Shown here: positions 45,537 to 53,122 of the stretch, in pieces | Position numbering within the stretch: position 1 is the stretch's first letter | How the letters are laid out: each line of letters begins with the position of its first letter | Assembly: GCA_028280485.1 (NCBI GenBank) | Contig: JANQLS010000048.1 | Span: 69,577-133,576 of the forward strand | Direction: 5' to 3' | Length of the DNA stretch: 64,000 nt | DNA from: Planctomycetota bacterium | Lineage (GTDB): Bacteria > Planctomycetota > UBA8108 > JACQVS01 | Notes under the pieces: generated by a model | The model's database searches: none | Told to the model about the DNA's origin: nothing | What the model saw: only the letters and a program-made list of their open reading frames with translations | Translations under genes and position numbers: made by a program

Positions 45537-46862
45537 ATGAAACTCAGCATCTGCTCGTTCTTTCTACTGATTACGTTTTATGTTTCACCGTTAATTGCGA
45601 AGGAAAAGCCCAACATCGTTTTGATTATCAGTGACGATCAAGCTTGGTCCGATTATGGCTTCATGGGACACCCCGACATCAAAACTCCTCATCTCGACGC
45701 ATTAGCGAAAAAGAGCTTACTCTTCAAAAGGGGATACGTCGCTGCTCCTCTTTGTCGTCCTTCTTTAGCCTCGATGGCTACCGGGCTATTTCCCTTTCAG
45801 CACGGAGTGACGGGAAATGATGTAAACGGTCATAACGATCGTCACAAGCTCGACATTCCGATGAGGAAAATTTTCCACCAAAAACCATCCGTCATCAAAA
45901 AATTGGTGGCTAATGGTTACTTAACTCATCAAAGTGGAAAATGGTGGGAAGGTTCCTTCAGTGCAGGTGGTTTTACCCACGGGATGACTCATGGAGATCC
46001 CAAACGTAGAGGAAGGCATGGAGATGCGGGCCTCACCATCGGTCGCAAGGGATTCAAGCCCATCACTGATTTTATCGATCATTCAGTCGAACAGAAAAAG
46101 CCCTTCTTTCTTTGGTACGCTCCTTTCTTACCTCACACTCCTCATAATCCCCCTAAAAGACTACTCGACAAGTATAAGAAGGAGGGACGGGCCATGGATG
46201 TCGCGAAGTATTATGCGATGTGCGAATGGTTCGATGAAACCTGTGGGGAACTCTTGGGTATCATCGATAAAAAGGGCCTGACTAAAAATACGATCGTCCT
46301 TTACATCTGTGATAACGGTTGGGCCGCTCCTTCAACTCGAGCTGACGATCCTACCCAAAAGTTGTGGAGAGGTTACGCTCAACGTTCAAAGAGTTCTCCT
46401 TACGAAAATGGTATTAGAACTCCGATTATGGTTTCTTGGCCGGGCAAAATTAAGCCTCAAGATTCACCTGAATTCGCTCATGCTATCGATCTCTTTCCAA
46501 CGATAGCTCAAGCAGCTGGTTTTGAAGCTCCTAAGAATCTCCAAGGTATTAATCTGATGAACGCTGAAGCTCGAAAGAATCGAAAACAGATTTTCGGTGT
46601 TTGTCATTCCACTCACAATGTGACGATTGGAAATCCAAAAGATACTCTCCAGTATCTCTGGTCGCTTGAAGGGGAATGGAAGTTACTGGTGCGTTACCAC
46701 GGAAAAGATACAACACGCTATAAGAATCTTCATGTCTGGGACAAAGCTCCGTACCGTCTCTATAACGTCAAGAATGATCCTCACGAAAAAGTGAATCTCG
46801 CCGATAAGCATCCCGAAATCGTTAAGCGAATGAAAAAAGCCATCGAAGATTGGCGAAATTAA
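45537..46862 (+). CDS. Exported sulfatase with CRPSL active-site motif
   Basis: A 441-residue protein with a signal peptide (MKLSICSFFLLITFYVSPLI, cleavage near IA-KE). The sulfatase core is present: KPNIVLIISDDQAWSDYGFM, then CRPSL at residues 73-77 followed by ASMATGLF. The modified Cys and Pro are present, but the Arg of C-x-P-x-R is Leu. This variant recurs in a sulfatase subgroup I have seen before in planctomycete-type sequences, so it is not a simple defect. 'FPFQHGVTGNDVNG' and 'ICDNGWAAPSTRADDP' give the rest of the metal site. It follows the previous sulfatase by 74 bp and ends shortly before a terminator of the opposite strand. Likely another sugar-sulfate hydrolase. Confidence 0.92.
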   Translation: MKLSICSFFLLITFYVSPLIAKEKPNIVLIISDDQAWSDYGFMGHPDIKTPHLDALAKKSLLFKRGYVAAPLCRPSLASMATGLFPFQHGVTGNDVNGHNDRHKLDIPMRKIFHQKPSVIKKLVANGYLTHQSGKWWEGSFSAGGFTHGMTHGDPKRRGRHGDAGLTIGRKGFKPITDFIDHSVEQKKPFFLWYAPFLPHTPHNPPKRLLDKYKKEGRAMDVAKYYAMCEWFDETCGELLGIIDKKGLTKNTIVLYICDNGWAAPSTRADDPTQKLWRGYAQRSKSSPYENGIRTPIMVSWPGKIKPQDSPEFAHAIDLFPTIAQAAGFEAPKNLQGINLMNAEARKNRKQIFGVCHSTHNVTIGNPKDTLQYLWSLEGEWKLLVRYHGKDTTRYKNLHVWDKAPYRLYNVKNDPHEKVNLADKHPEIVKRMKKAIEDWRN

Positions 46863-46967
46863 TAGTCCCCGCGTTCGCGCTTCGGGTTAGTTAACGGGAT
46901 GTCGCTCCAATTCAAAACCGCCTCGGAGAAAAAGGGTCCGAAGAAGTTTGTTCAGGTCTAGGTTTAT

Positions 46968-47005
46968 AAAAAAAATGCTCCCTCCGGTTTAAAACCAGAG
47001 GGAGC
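46968..47005 (-). terminator. Rho-independent terminator of the stress-protein gene
   Basis: On the minus strand, GCTCCCTCTGGTTT pairs with AAACCGGAGGGAGC (one mismatch) in a very tight hairpin. It is followed by A and then eight T. It begins about 35 bp after the stop codon of the USP gene. On the plus strand the T-run is absent, so it acts mainly for the minus-strand gene. Confidence 0.88.
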
Positions 47006-47038
47006 CACAATCACCCCTTGGAGGGGTTGAAATCGAAC

Positions 47039-47890
47039 TCACTTACCTTCGGGATGTTCCACGACCAAAACTGAGCATTCGGCTCGTCGAATGACTTTCT
47101 CAGCGACACTGCCTAAGAAGAAGTGTTCTACTGCGGATTGGTTGTGCTTCCCGATAACGATTAGGTCGTAGTTCTTAGATTCTTCAATGATGACTTCAGC
47201 CGGATTCCCTTCCAAGACTTTCGTATGAGTCACCAGATCTTGCCAGGGCTCTTTGTCGATGGCTCCTTCCAATTTTGACACGGCATCGCGTTTGGCTTGG
47301 TCAAAAATTTCGGTCCAAGAAAAATCGAATCCACCTTCGGTGGGGAAGGTTCCGGTCCAAGTATCGACAACCGTTAAGAAATCGATTTCTGCAGAGAGAG
47401 CCTTAGCCCACTCGTAGGCCGACTTTAAAGTGTGGCTATCCGTGTTGGTGAAGTCGTGAGCTACCAGTATCTTTTTAGGCTGGAATGGACCTTCTTTGGG
47501 TCTTGCCACCAAGACATCGCAGGGGCTCATGCGTACCAATTTTTCGGCGTAGCTACCCAGGGTGAAATGTTTCAATCCTGTTCGACCGTGCGTTGCGGTG
47601 ACCACGAGGTCATAGTCTTCCAGGATCTTGTCTAATGTCATTACGTAATCACTGCGAGCGAGCTGTGCGCTGACTCCACCCTCACCAAATTCTGGGGTGC
47701 TTTGAGCCAGTTCAATAAGATGGTTTTCGAGTTCATCAAAGTAAGCCTCATTTTCCATCGGGGTATAGATGGAGGAGTAACCTTGGTGAAAAAGAGTAAG
47801 GTCAGCACCAAATTTTTTCGCAATCGTTACTGCGGGTTCGAAAGCTTTTTTTGAAAAATCGGTGAAATCAGTGGTGACTGCAATTTTCAT
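47039..47890 (-). CDS. Universal stress protein, two USP domains
   Basis: A 283-residue cytosolic protein made of two tandem UspA folds (about 1-137 and 144-281). The first opens MKIAVTTDFTDFSKKAFEPA and has the nucleotide loop 'THGRTGLKHFTLGSYAEKLV'. The second opens KKILVAHDFTNTDSHTLKSA and has 'IGKHNQSAVEHFFLGSVAEK', where the G-x-x-G motif is altered to K-H-N-Q. So the N-terminal half may bind ATP and the C-terminal half probably not. USP proteins act in stress and low-energy survival. The CBS gene lies 36 bp upstream on the same strand, a pairing often seen in such modules, and the terminator follows. Confidence 0.95.
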   Translation of the reverse strand: MKIAVTTDFTDFSKKAFEPAVTIAKKFGADLTLFHQGYSSIYTPMENEAYFDELENHLIELAQSTPEFGEGGVSAQLARSDYVMTLDKILEDYDLVVTATHGRTGLKHFTLGSYAEKLVRMSPCDVLVARPKEGPFQPKKILVAHDFTNTDSHTLKSAYEWAKALSAEIDFLTVVDTWTGTFPTEGGFDFSWTEIFDQAKRDAVSKLEGAIDKEPWQDLVTHTKVLEGNPAEVIIEESKNYDLIVIGKHNQSAVEHFFLGSVAEKVIRRAECSVLVVEHPEGK

Positions 47891-47926
47891 GGCGAATACC
47901 TCTTGGGTGAAAGAGAGGGAGTTGAC

Positions 47927-48403
47927 TTATGCCAGTTCAAGTCGAGACTTCTCAGTGGGCTGAGTGATTTGAGCTAAGCAATCCGAAACTAAACAACGCC
48001 GAATCCCTGGCTTTTTATTTCCATCCTTTCTGCAAGCCTCCTGGGCTAAGTCATTGAGAGTAATCATGCCAACCAGTTGACTCCTTTGGTTGATGACTGG
48101 GAGTCTTTTAACTTTATTTTCTTTCATAATCTTATTGGCCGCAACTAATGAATCATCCGGTTTGCACGCAAAGAGGTTTTGGCTCATTGCGGTCGAAACT
48201 TCGATATCATTCAAGCGACGACCTTGAGTGAACGCGGCCATACAGATGTCGCGATCGGTAATCATTCCCACAACCATTTCTTTCTCATCGAGTACAGGTA
48301 AGCAGCCGAGATCATCATCCCAGAGAATTTGAGCGATGTCTGAAAGGGCTTCGCCCGGGTAACAAACCGAAATTTCTCGAGTCATGATTTCATGAACTTT
48401 CAT
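47927..48403 (-). CDS. CBS-domain pair protein
   Basis: A 158-residue protein with two CBS domains: 'IMTREISVCYPGEALSDIAQ' to VGMITDRDICMAAF (1-59) and 'AMSQNLFACKPDDSLVAANK' to LVGMITLNDLAQEA (71-126). The GMIT-x-x-D-[IL] ends are characteristic. CBS pairs bind adenosine nucleotides and report energy state. A Cys-containing tail follows (RRCLVSDCLAQIT). It sits upstream of the USP gene on the same strand with 36 bp between, likely one operon. The start ATG is preceded by AAAGGAG-like sequence (plus-strand reading GACTCCTTTC). Confidence 0.95.
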   Translation of the reverse strand: MKVHEIMTREISVCYPGEALSDIAQILWDDDLGCLPVLDEKEMVVGMITDRDICMAAFTQGRRLNDIEVSTAMSQNLFACKPDDSLVAANKIMKENKVKRLPVINQRSQLVGMITLNDLAQEACRKDGNKKPGIRRCLVSDCLAQITQPTEKSRLELA

Positions 48404-48974
48404 GTTCGACTCCTTTCGGGGTTTTTATCTCGCTGCTTTCTAAGTGAAAACCTGGTCATTAAAAAGTCACAAAGTTCAGTGGGTCTGTGAGGTTTAGATG
48501 ATTAATTTTTATCCTTTCTCTACCAAGCAAATTAGCAAAACTTATTCCGTCAGCTGGAGTTTTGAGCGATTAACAAACTCTTTATATTTCTACAATCGCA
48601 CCCCACTTTTACGTTCAAAGGCGGTAAAGAATATTCACAGTTAACTGCCATATTTATTGGGGTTACGGATTCCATTTTTCAATCCTCGAATCCCCATTTA
48701 AACCCCCTTTATTTCACTCATTATCTGCCCAAAATCTGGGTGAAAACGGATAAAAATTTAAGCTGCAAAGTGGGGGAATATTTCGGATCGGGATGGGGGA
48801 AATTCTCCGCTGATAGGGTTGGAATTTATAAAAACTCATTTTTCAGGCCTGTTTATTGAACTTAGGATCTGGTCTCAAATTTGCATGTTACTTATCAAAG
48901 GAGAGTGGTATGAGAACCTTATGAGAACGCTGGCTGGGTTGTGTATTTGGTTTCAACGTTCAAAAGGAAAGGGC
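48404..48974. other. Divergent regulatory gap with a five-codon minigene
   Basis: A 570-bp gap between the CBS gene and the response regulator. Close to its end, AAAGGAG at 48899-48905 precedes ATG at 48910, which opens the minigene ATG AGA ACC TTA TGA. Its stop overlaps an ATG at 48921 that is in frame with the response regulator. The two ATGs lie in a near-direct repeat, TATGAGAAC at 48909 and 48920. So initiation may be coupled through the minigene, or the regulator may start at either 48921 or 48975. The rest is AT-rich with C-runs, and I recognised no other feature. Confidence 0.4.
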
Positions 48975-49439
48975 ATGACTATGAAAGCTGATGATCAATA
49001 CTCCGTCACTTCTTATCCTCCCAATTTGACCAAGAGGATTTTGCTTGTTGATGACGATTCACTGTTCCGACGAGCCTTAGCTGAAGAGCTCGAAGAGCAT
49101 GGATTTAAAATCATTCAGGCAGGATGCGGAAAAGAAGCATTAGAGCACATGGAAACTCACGGTGGTGATTTCGACTTAGCTCTTTTTGACTTCTGTTTGC
49201 CCGATTCTGATGGTCTCTGCTTGCTGAGTGAAGCCCGAAAATATTTGGGTGATTGCCCCATCATTTTGATTACCGCTAACGATGCTCATGCGGTTCGTCA
49301 AAAAGCCATCGAAAGTGGAGCCTTTCAATTTTTAAATAAGCTCGACGATTTTGGCCATATCATTCAAACCGTTAAATCTGCGGTTCATAATGAGATTCAC
49401 GACGTAGCGGATGTCGATTTTTCTGAGTATTCCCAGTGA
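48975..49439 (+). CDS. Stand-alone response regulator receiver
   Basis: A 154-residue protein from the ATG at 48975, chosen for the strong AAAGGAAAGGG before it; an in-frame ATG at 48921 would add 18 residues. It is almost entirely one receiver domain: 'KRILLVDDDSLFRRALAEEL' with acidic Asp26/Asp27, phospho-acceptor Asp72 in FDFCLPDSDG, Thr100 in LIT and Lys122 in LNKLDDF. There is no output domain, so it passes the signal by protein contact or serves as a phosphate sink. No histidine kinase is adjacent. It precedes the regulatory kinase/pyrophosphorylase gene by 16 bp, so the two probably share a transcript. Confidence 0.92.
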   Translation: MTMKADDQYSVTSYPPNLTKRILLVDDDSLFRRALAEELEEHGFKIIQAGCGKEALEHMETHGGDFDLALFDFCLPDSDGLCLLSEARKYLGDCPIILITANDAHAVRQKAIESGAFQFLNKLDDFGHIIQTVKSAVHNEIHDVADVDFSEYSQ

Positions 49440-49455
49440 AGAAAGCTAGGGTTTC

Positions 49456-50346
49456 ATGGTTAATCTTAAAAAGGTTCGAACTAAAAAACCTAATTCTCGA
49501 AAAAAGATTAAAGAAGTCACTCTTCACATTTTTTCAGATGCAACCGGGAGTTTAGCTCGTCACATTTTAGATTCCGTGCTGAGTCAATTTCCTGGGATTG
49601 AGGCCCAATTGGTTCTTCATGTTTTTCAGGGGAAAACACCTGAAATCAAGAGGGCACTCAAGGAGATTGATCCTGAAAGTTCTTTGGTTGCTTACGCCTT
49701 TGTGAGTGAAAAACCTCGAAAAGCCATCGTTAAGGTCTGCGAGAAGCTGGGAATTCCTTGTCATGATTTAACGGGGCCCACCGCTGAATTTATTCAGCGA
49801 GAAACAGGGGTCAAACCTGTTATTAAAGTAAAGAACGTGCATCGAACGGATGAAGAGTATTTCCAAAAGATGAAGGCCTTGGAATATACTCTTCAACACG
49901 ACGATAGCAGAAGAATCGAAAGCATCGATGAAGCGGATTTGGTGATTGTTGGGTTGAGCCGAGTGAGCAAAACTCCAACGTCAACCTATTTGGGCTCCCT
50001 CGGCTATAAAGTAGCCAATGTCTCTTTTGTTCCAGACCATGGTTTACCTGAAGAATTGAAAAAGGTGAGGGGTAAGATCATCGCCTTCACCTGTAGCCCT
50101 GAGCGCCTTTGGGAGATACGATCAAGAAGGTTCCAAAACTTCAAAAGTAAAATACGTTCCTCAGGGCTCGATGACCTGCCTTATTACAGTCAAAGAGCGA
50201 CCGCTAAAGAAGTCTTGGAAGCGGAATCTGTTTATCTCACTCAACGATTTCCGATGCTCGATATCACGGGTCTTACTGTTGAGGAAATTGCCGCTAGAGT
50301 GCTTAAGACTTTAGGGGTTGAGGGACAGAGGGTGAGTTATGCTTGA
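49456..50346 (+). CDS. ppsR: PEP synthase/PPDK regulatory kinase-pyrophosphorylase
   Basis: A 296-residue cytosolic protein of the DUF299 (kinase-PPPase) family. It begins, after a basic tail, 'VTLHIFSDATGSLARHILDS', the usual opening 'ffvSDsTGeTa'. The nucleotide-binding loop GLSRVSKTPTSTYL lies at 166-179, and the C-terminus has 'LGIPCHDLTGPTAEFIQRET' earlier and ITGLTVEEIAARVL at the end. These enzymes use ADP and phosphate to phosphorylate and dephosphorylate a Thr of PEP synthase or pyruvate phosphate dikinase, so controlling gluconeogenic or pyrophosphate-dependent flux. The target gene is not in the window. The gene symbol follows family practice; which target it controls is not decided by sequence alone. 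Its link with USP, CBS and a receiver suggests energy-state control. Confidence 0.93.
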   Translation: MVNLKKVRTKKPNSRKKIKEVTLHIFSDATGSLARHILDSVLSQFPGIEAQLVLHVFQGKTPEIKRALKEIDPESSLVAYAFVSEKPRKAIVKVCEKLGIPCHDLTGPTAEFIQRETGVKPVIKVKNVHRTDEEYFQKMKALEYTLQHDDSRRIESIDEADLVIVGLSRVSKTPTSTYLGSLGYKVANVSFVPDHGLPEELKKVRGKIIAFTCSPERLWEIRSRRFQNFKSKIRSSGLDDLPYYSQRATAKEVLEAESVYLTQRFPMLDITGLTVEEIAARVLKTLGVEGQRVSYA

Positions 50347-50522
50347 GTGATAGGAGCGAAATTTCCTTAATGAGATGAATTATTTAGTTTTGTTTGTGAT
50401 TTTATATTAAATTCAAGGTACGAGTTCTTGCACTGAGCCCCGTGGGGCTAGCGTGTAAGCTGGAATTTCATTTGAATATTCTGAATCTTTATCTATATAC
50501 CTCAACCAGTTAAAAATAATTC

Positions 50523-51449
50523 ATGCTGAAGAATACAATTTCTTCATGGGTCATCCTTGCTTTAGGGTTGACCGCTTGTCAATCCGATGACAACCAATCC
50601 GAGAATACCACGCCCTCCCCTTTAACTAAAGATTGGCAGTACCTTCTTTTTCTAAAATCTAAACATGGAGATTGGGACAAGGCCATCCTTAAGGATTCTT
50701 CTGAATCTGATGGAATAGCTACCCAACTCGTGCATTTATATAGCGGTCTTGAAGGTGAAGAAAATTGTTATATTGTTGGAATCAATCAAGATCAAGTTAC
50801 CTACGAAGTTATTTCGAGAAAGGATGATTCCGTTTATAAAAATCAATTTAAGCTTATGAAAAGAAAAGCAGACCTCAAAGTCCCCATCTTGTTTCTGATT
50901 GAGTTTTTTCAAATCGAATCTGGATCACCGAGAATTATCTCCAAAATGAACTCTGATTTTTCAGATGAAGTTATCACTATTGAGGCGGGAATTAGATTTT
51001 TAACGGGCGAAGACGTCGAACTTTTACTGAATAAAAAGGGCATTCAATTTGAGAGACTGCTTTTAGATGATGGGGATTCTATTTTTGTAATGACGATGGC
51101 AGGAGTGAAAAATAAAGCCTCAAAATATCGATTCCCAACCGTTGACCCTATGATGGTTTTTGATGTAAAGCCTGGATCAGCAAATGCTCCACCTGGAATC
51201 GTCACTATGACTGAGGGGACGATGTCGTTATATACCTTCCTTCGTCTTGTTTGTGATTTAGAAGGCAAGCCTATCTATAGCGAAATTCATAAAAATGTTT
51301 TAGAAACACAATACTTAAAATTTCCTTTTGCGATGCACAATGTCAATGCCTTTGTCACTCGAGGAATTCTGAGAAATCAGGGCTTTGAGCTTTTAAGCAA
51401 AAAGATGAACGACCAAGAAGTTTTATTGTTTAGACAAATTCCTGAGTGA
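50523..51449 (+). CDS. Hypothetical lipoprotein
   Basis: A 308-residue lipoprotein (MLKNTISSWVILALGLTAC, cysteine at 19). The mature part has a region like 'LNKKGIQFERLLLDDGDSIF' and, near the end, 'MTEGTMSLYTFLRLVCDLEG' then 'HNVNAFVTRGILRNQGFELL', a pair of helix-strand units reminiscent of the secretin N-domain or of the STN type ('L-x-x-l-l-x-x-x-g-f-x-x-x-x'). I offer this only as a resemblance. It ends two bases before the convergent collagen-like gene, so the 3' ends face each other. Confidence 0.68.
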   Translation: MLKNTISSWVILALGLTACQSDDNQSENTTPSPLTKDWQYLLFLKSKHGDWDKAILKDSSESDGIATQLVHLYSGLEGEENCYIVGINQDQVTYEVISRKDDSVYKNQFKLMKRKADLKVPILFLIEFFQIESGSPRIISKMNSDFSDEVITIEAGIRFLTGEDVELLLNKKGIQFERLLLDDGDSIFVMTMAGVKNKASKYRFPTVDPMMVFDVKPGSANAPPGIVTMTEGTMSLYTFLRLVCDLEGKPIYSEIHKNVLETQYLKFPFAMHNVNAFVTRGILRNQGFELLSKKMNDQEVLLFRQIPE

Positions 51450-51451
51450 TC

Positions 51452-53122
51452 TTATTTAAAGATAACTTCCCCCATCGAACCGTCAACACCCCTCGATCCC
51501 CGTCTGCCCGCACTTCCATCGGATCCATCGTTTCCGCTGGATCCGGAGGAGCCGCTGGAACCGGAAAAGCCTGAGCTTCCGCTGAATCCGGAAGATCCAG
51601 AGGAACCATCGCAGCCTCCTGGTTGATCGCCGCAACTGCTTCCCCCTCTTCCGCCGGATCCTCCGGAACCACCAGAGCCTCCACTCCCCGCACTGCCTCC
51701 CGATCCTCCACTTCCCGCGCTTCCGTGGCGACCTCCATATCCTCCCGCTCCACCATGGCCTCCTCTTCCCCCTTGTCCACCCGAGACATCAAATGTTAGC
51801 GCCTTCTTGAGGCGTTTAGCGAAATCATCTGAGCCTTGAATTTCGATGACGATGAGGCCGCCTTGTCCGCCCTGACCTCCGGTACCTCCTCGCCCTCCTT
51901 GTCCTCCATTCCCACCATCCCCTCCATCGCCGCCGTTACCGCCATCGCCCCCGTTGCCACCGTCGCCTCCACTTTCACCGTTGCCTCCGTCACCACCATC
52001 TGTCCCAGGGCTGCTCTCAGTTGCATCTCTTCCATCCGATCCGTCGGATCCATCATCCCCATCTTCCCCTCGCCCTCCATCTCCGCCATAACCCCCATTT
52101 CCACCAGCGCCACCATGCCCACCGTTCCCTCCGCGACCACCTCTTCCACCCATGCCACCAGGGCCACCTTGAGCTAACAACTTACATTTGAAATCGATGG
52201 GAACCAGCCACTCAAAAACTTTTTTCTTCTTTGTAATCTGTAAAAGAACTAAAGGTTCTTCAAAGAAGGGTGAAGGGAGTGGTTGGGATTTTATGGTGAT
52301 TTTTCCTGCAGCCTCACCTCCTTGCCCAGAGTAACCCTTGTGTCCGAATTCACCCGAATATCCATTCCCTCCATCGTGCCCATCGCTGCCATCAGAACCA
52401 TCTCCTCCGTCAGATCCGAAGCTGGATCCAGATGAACCACTCGATCCATTTGAACCAGAAGATCCATCCGACCCGCGGGAACCGTCTTTACCAGGATCTC
52501 CTGGTTTTCCGGGTTTACCGGAGTAGTCGACTTCTGCGATGCGCGTGAAATCAGGAGCAAAGACCAATTCAGCTTTGAGCTGAGATAAACGATGAACAAC
52601 GCGAGCTCGATAGCCCGTCTCTGCGATGGTGAGGGGGTGGAGAGTTTGGCAGCGGAGCATTCCATCGGTAGTGAGTTTTCCTTCTTCACTCTCCCAGTCA
52701 AAATTGTCTGAGCTTAAGTAGGTTTGTGAATCGAGGTCTTCATGGGGCTTAAGGGTTGATCCCGTGAAGAAGAGTTGCCCATCCCTTGTCTCTACCGCCA
52801 CCCTGTCGACGGCGTGGATGGCTCCTGGAAAATACGGAGACAGTTTATTTTTAGGGCGGGCTGAGAATAAGCGAATTTTGTGTGGGCTCACCACTTGGCT
52901 TCGATCCTTGGATTTCCAATTCGCTTGTTGGTAATCGTTGATGGGAGGGAGCTCTGCTGGTTTTAGCGCATGGGCTACAGAAGGCCAATGAAACTTCGGT
53001 AAGATCGGAATTCCTTGGGTTGGAATTTCTACCAAGGGAAGATCAGGAAAATGATTCGGAGATTGGCAGCCCCAGAAAATAAAGCTGGAGCTTATTAAGA
53101 TGAGCGACTTCAAAATGATCAT
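51452..53122 (-). CDS. Collagen-like Gly-rich lipoprotein
   Basis: A 556-residue lipoprotein (lipobox FIFWGC, cysteine at 19). After a globular part (about 25-200) it carries three glycine-repeat tracts. Residues 201-269 are strict collagen-like G-x-y (GKPGKPGDPGKDGSRGSDG). Residues 319-422 are mostly GGx (GGRGGRGGNGGHGGAGGNGG). Residues 448-551 are mixed GGS/SGS and G-x-D (GSSGSSGNDGSDGSAGRRGS). Two short beta segments separate them (about 271-317 and 423-447). Bacterial collagen-like tracts form triple helices on the surface. The start ATG overlaps the previous stop in ATGA, so it is coupled to the HEAT lipoprotein upstream. Long frames on the other strands in this region are repeat shadows. 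Confidence 0.9.
   Translation of the reverse strand: MIILKSLILISSSFIFWGCQSPNHFPDLPLVEIPTQGIPILPKFHWPSVAHALKPAELPPINDYQQANWKSKDRSQVVSPHKIRLFSARPKNKLSPYFPGAIHAVDRVAVETRDGQLFFTGSTLKPHEDLDSQTYLSSDNFDWESEEGKLTTDGMLRCQTLHPLTIAETGYRARVVHRLSQLKAELVFAPDFTRIAEVDYSGKPGKPGDPGKDGSRGSDGSSGSNGSSGSSGSSFGSDGGDGSDGSDGHDGGNGYSGEFGHKGYSGQGGEAAGKITIKSQPLPSPFFEEPLVLLQITKKKKVFEWLVPIDFKCKLLAQGGPGGMGGRGGRGGNGGHGGAGGNGGYGGDGGRGEDGDDGSDGSDGRDATESSPGTDGGDGGNGESGGDGGNGGDGGNGGDGGDGGNGGQGGRGGTGGQGGQGGLIVIEIQGSDDFAKRLKKALTFDVSGGQGGRGGHGGAGGYGGRHGSAGSGGSGGSAGSGGSGGSGGSGGRGGSSCGDQPGGCDGSSGSSGFSGSSGFSGSSGSSGSSGNDGSDGSAGRRGSRGVDGSMGEVIFK

Noticed and set aside
46977..47005. Hairpin as terminator of the third sulfatase
   Set aside because: The T-run lies only on the minus-strand side, so it belongs to the USP gene; any effect on the plus strand would be weak.
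50436..50449. AGCCCCGTGGGGCT palindrome as a terminator of the PpsR gene
   Set aside because: Loop of two bases and no T-run; too short to call.
51430..52701. Several long frames overlapping the collagen-like gene on both strands
   Set aside because: They are translations of the Gly-codon repeats in other frames (Met/Val/Glu-rich or Ser/Pro-rich strings) with no independent signals.
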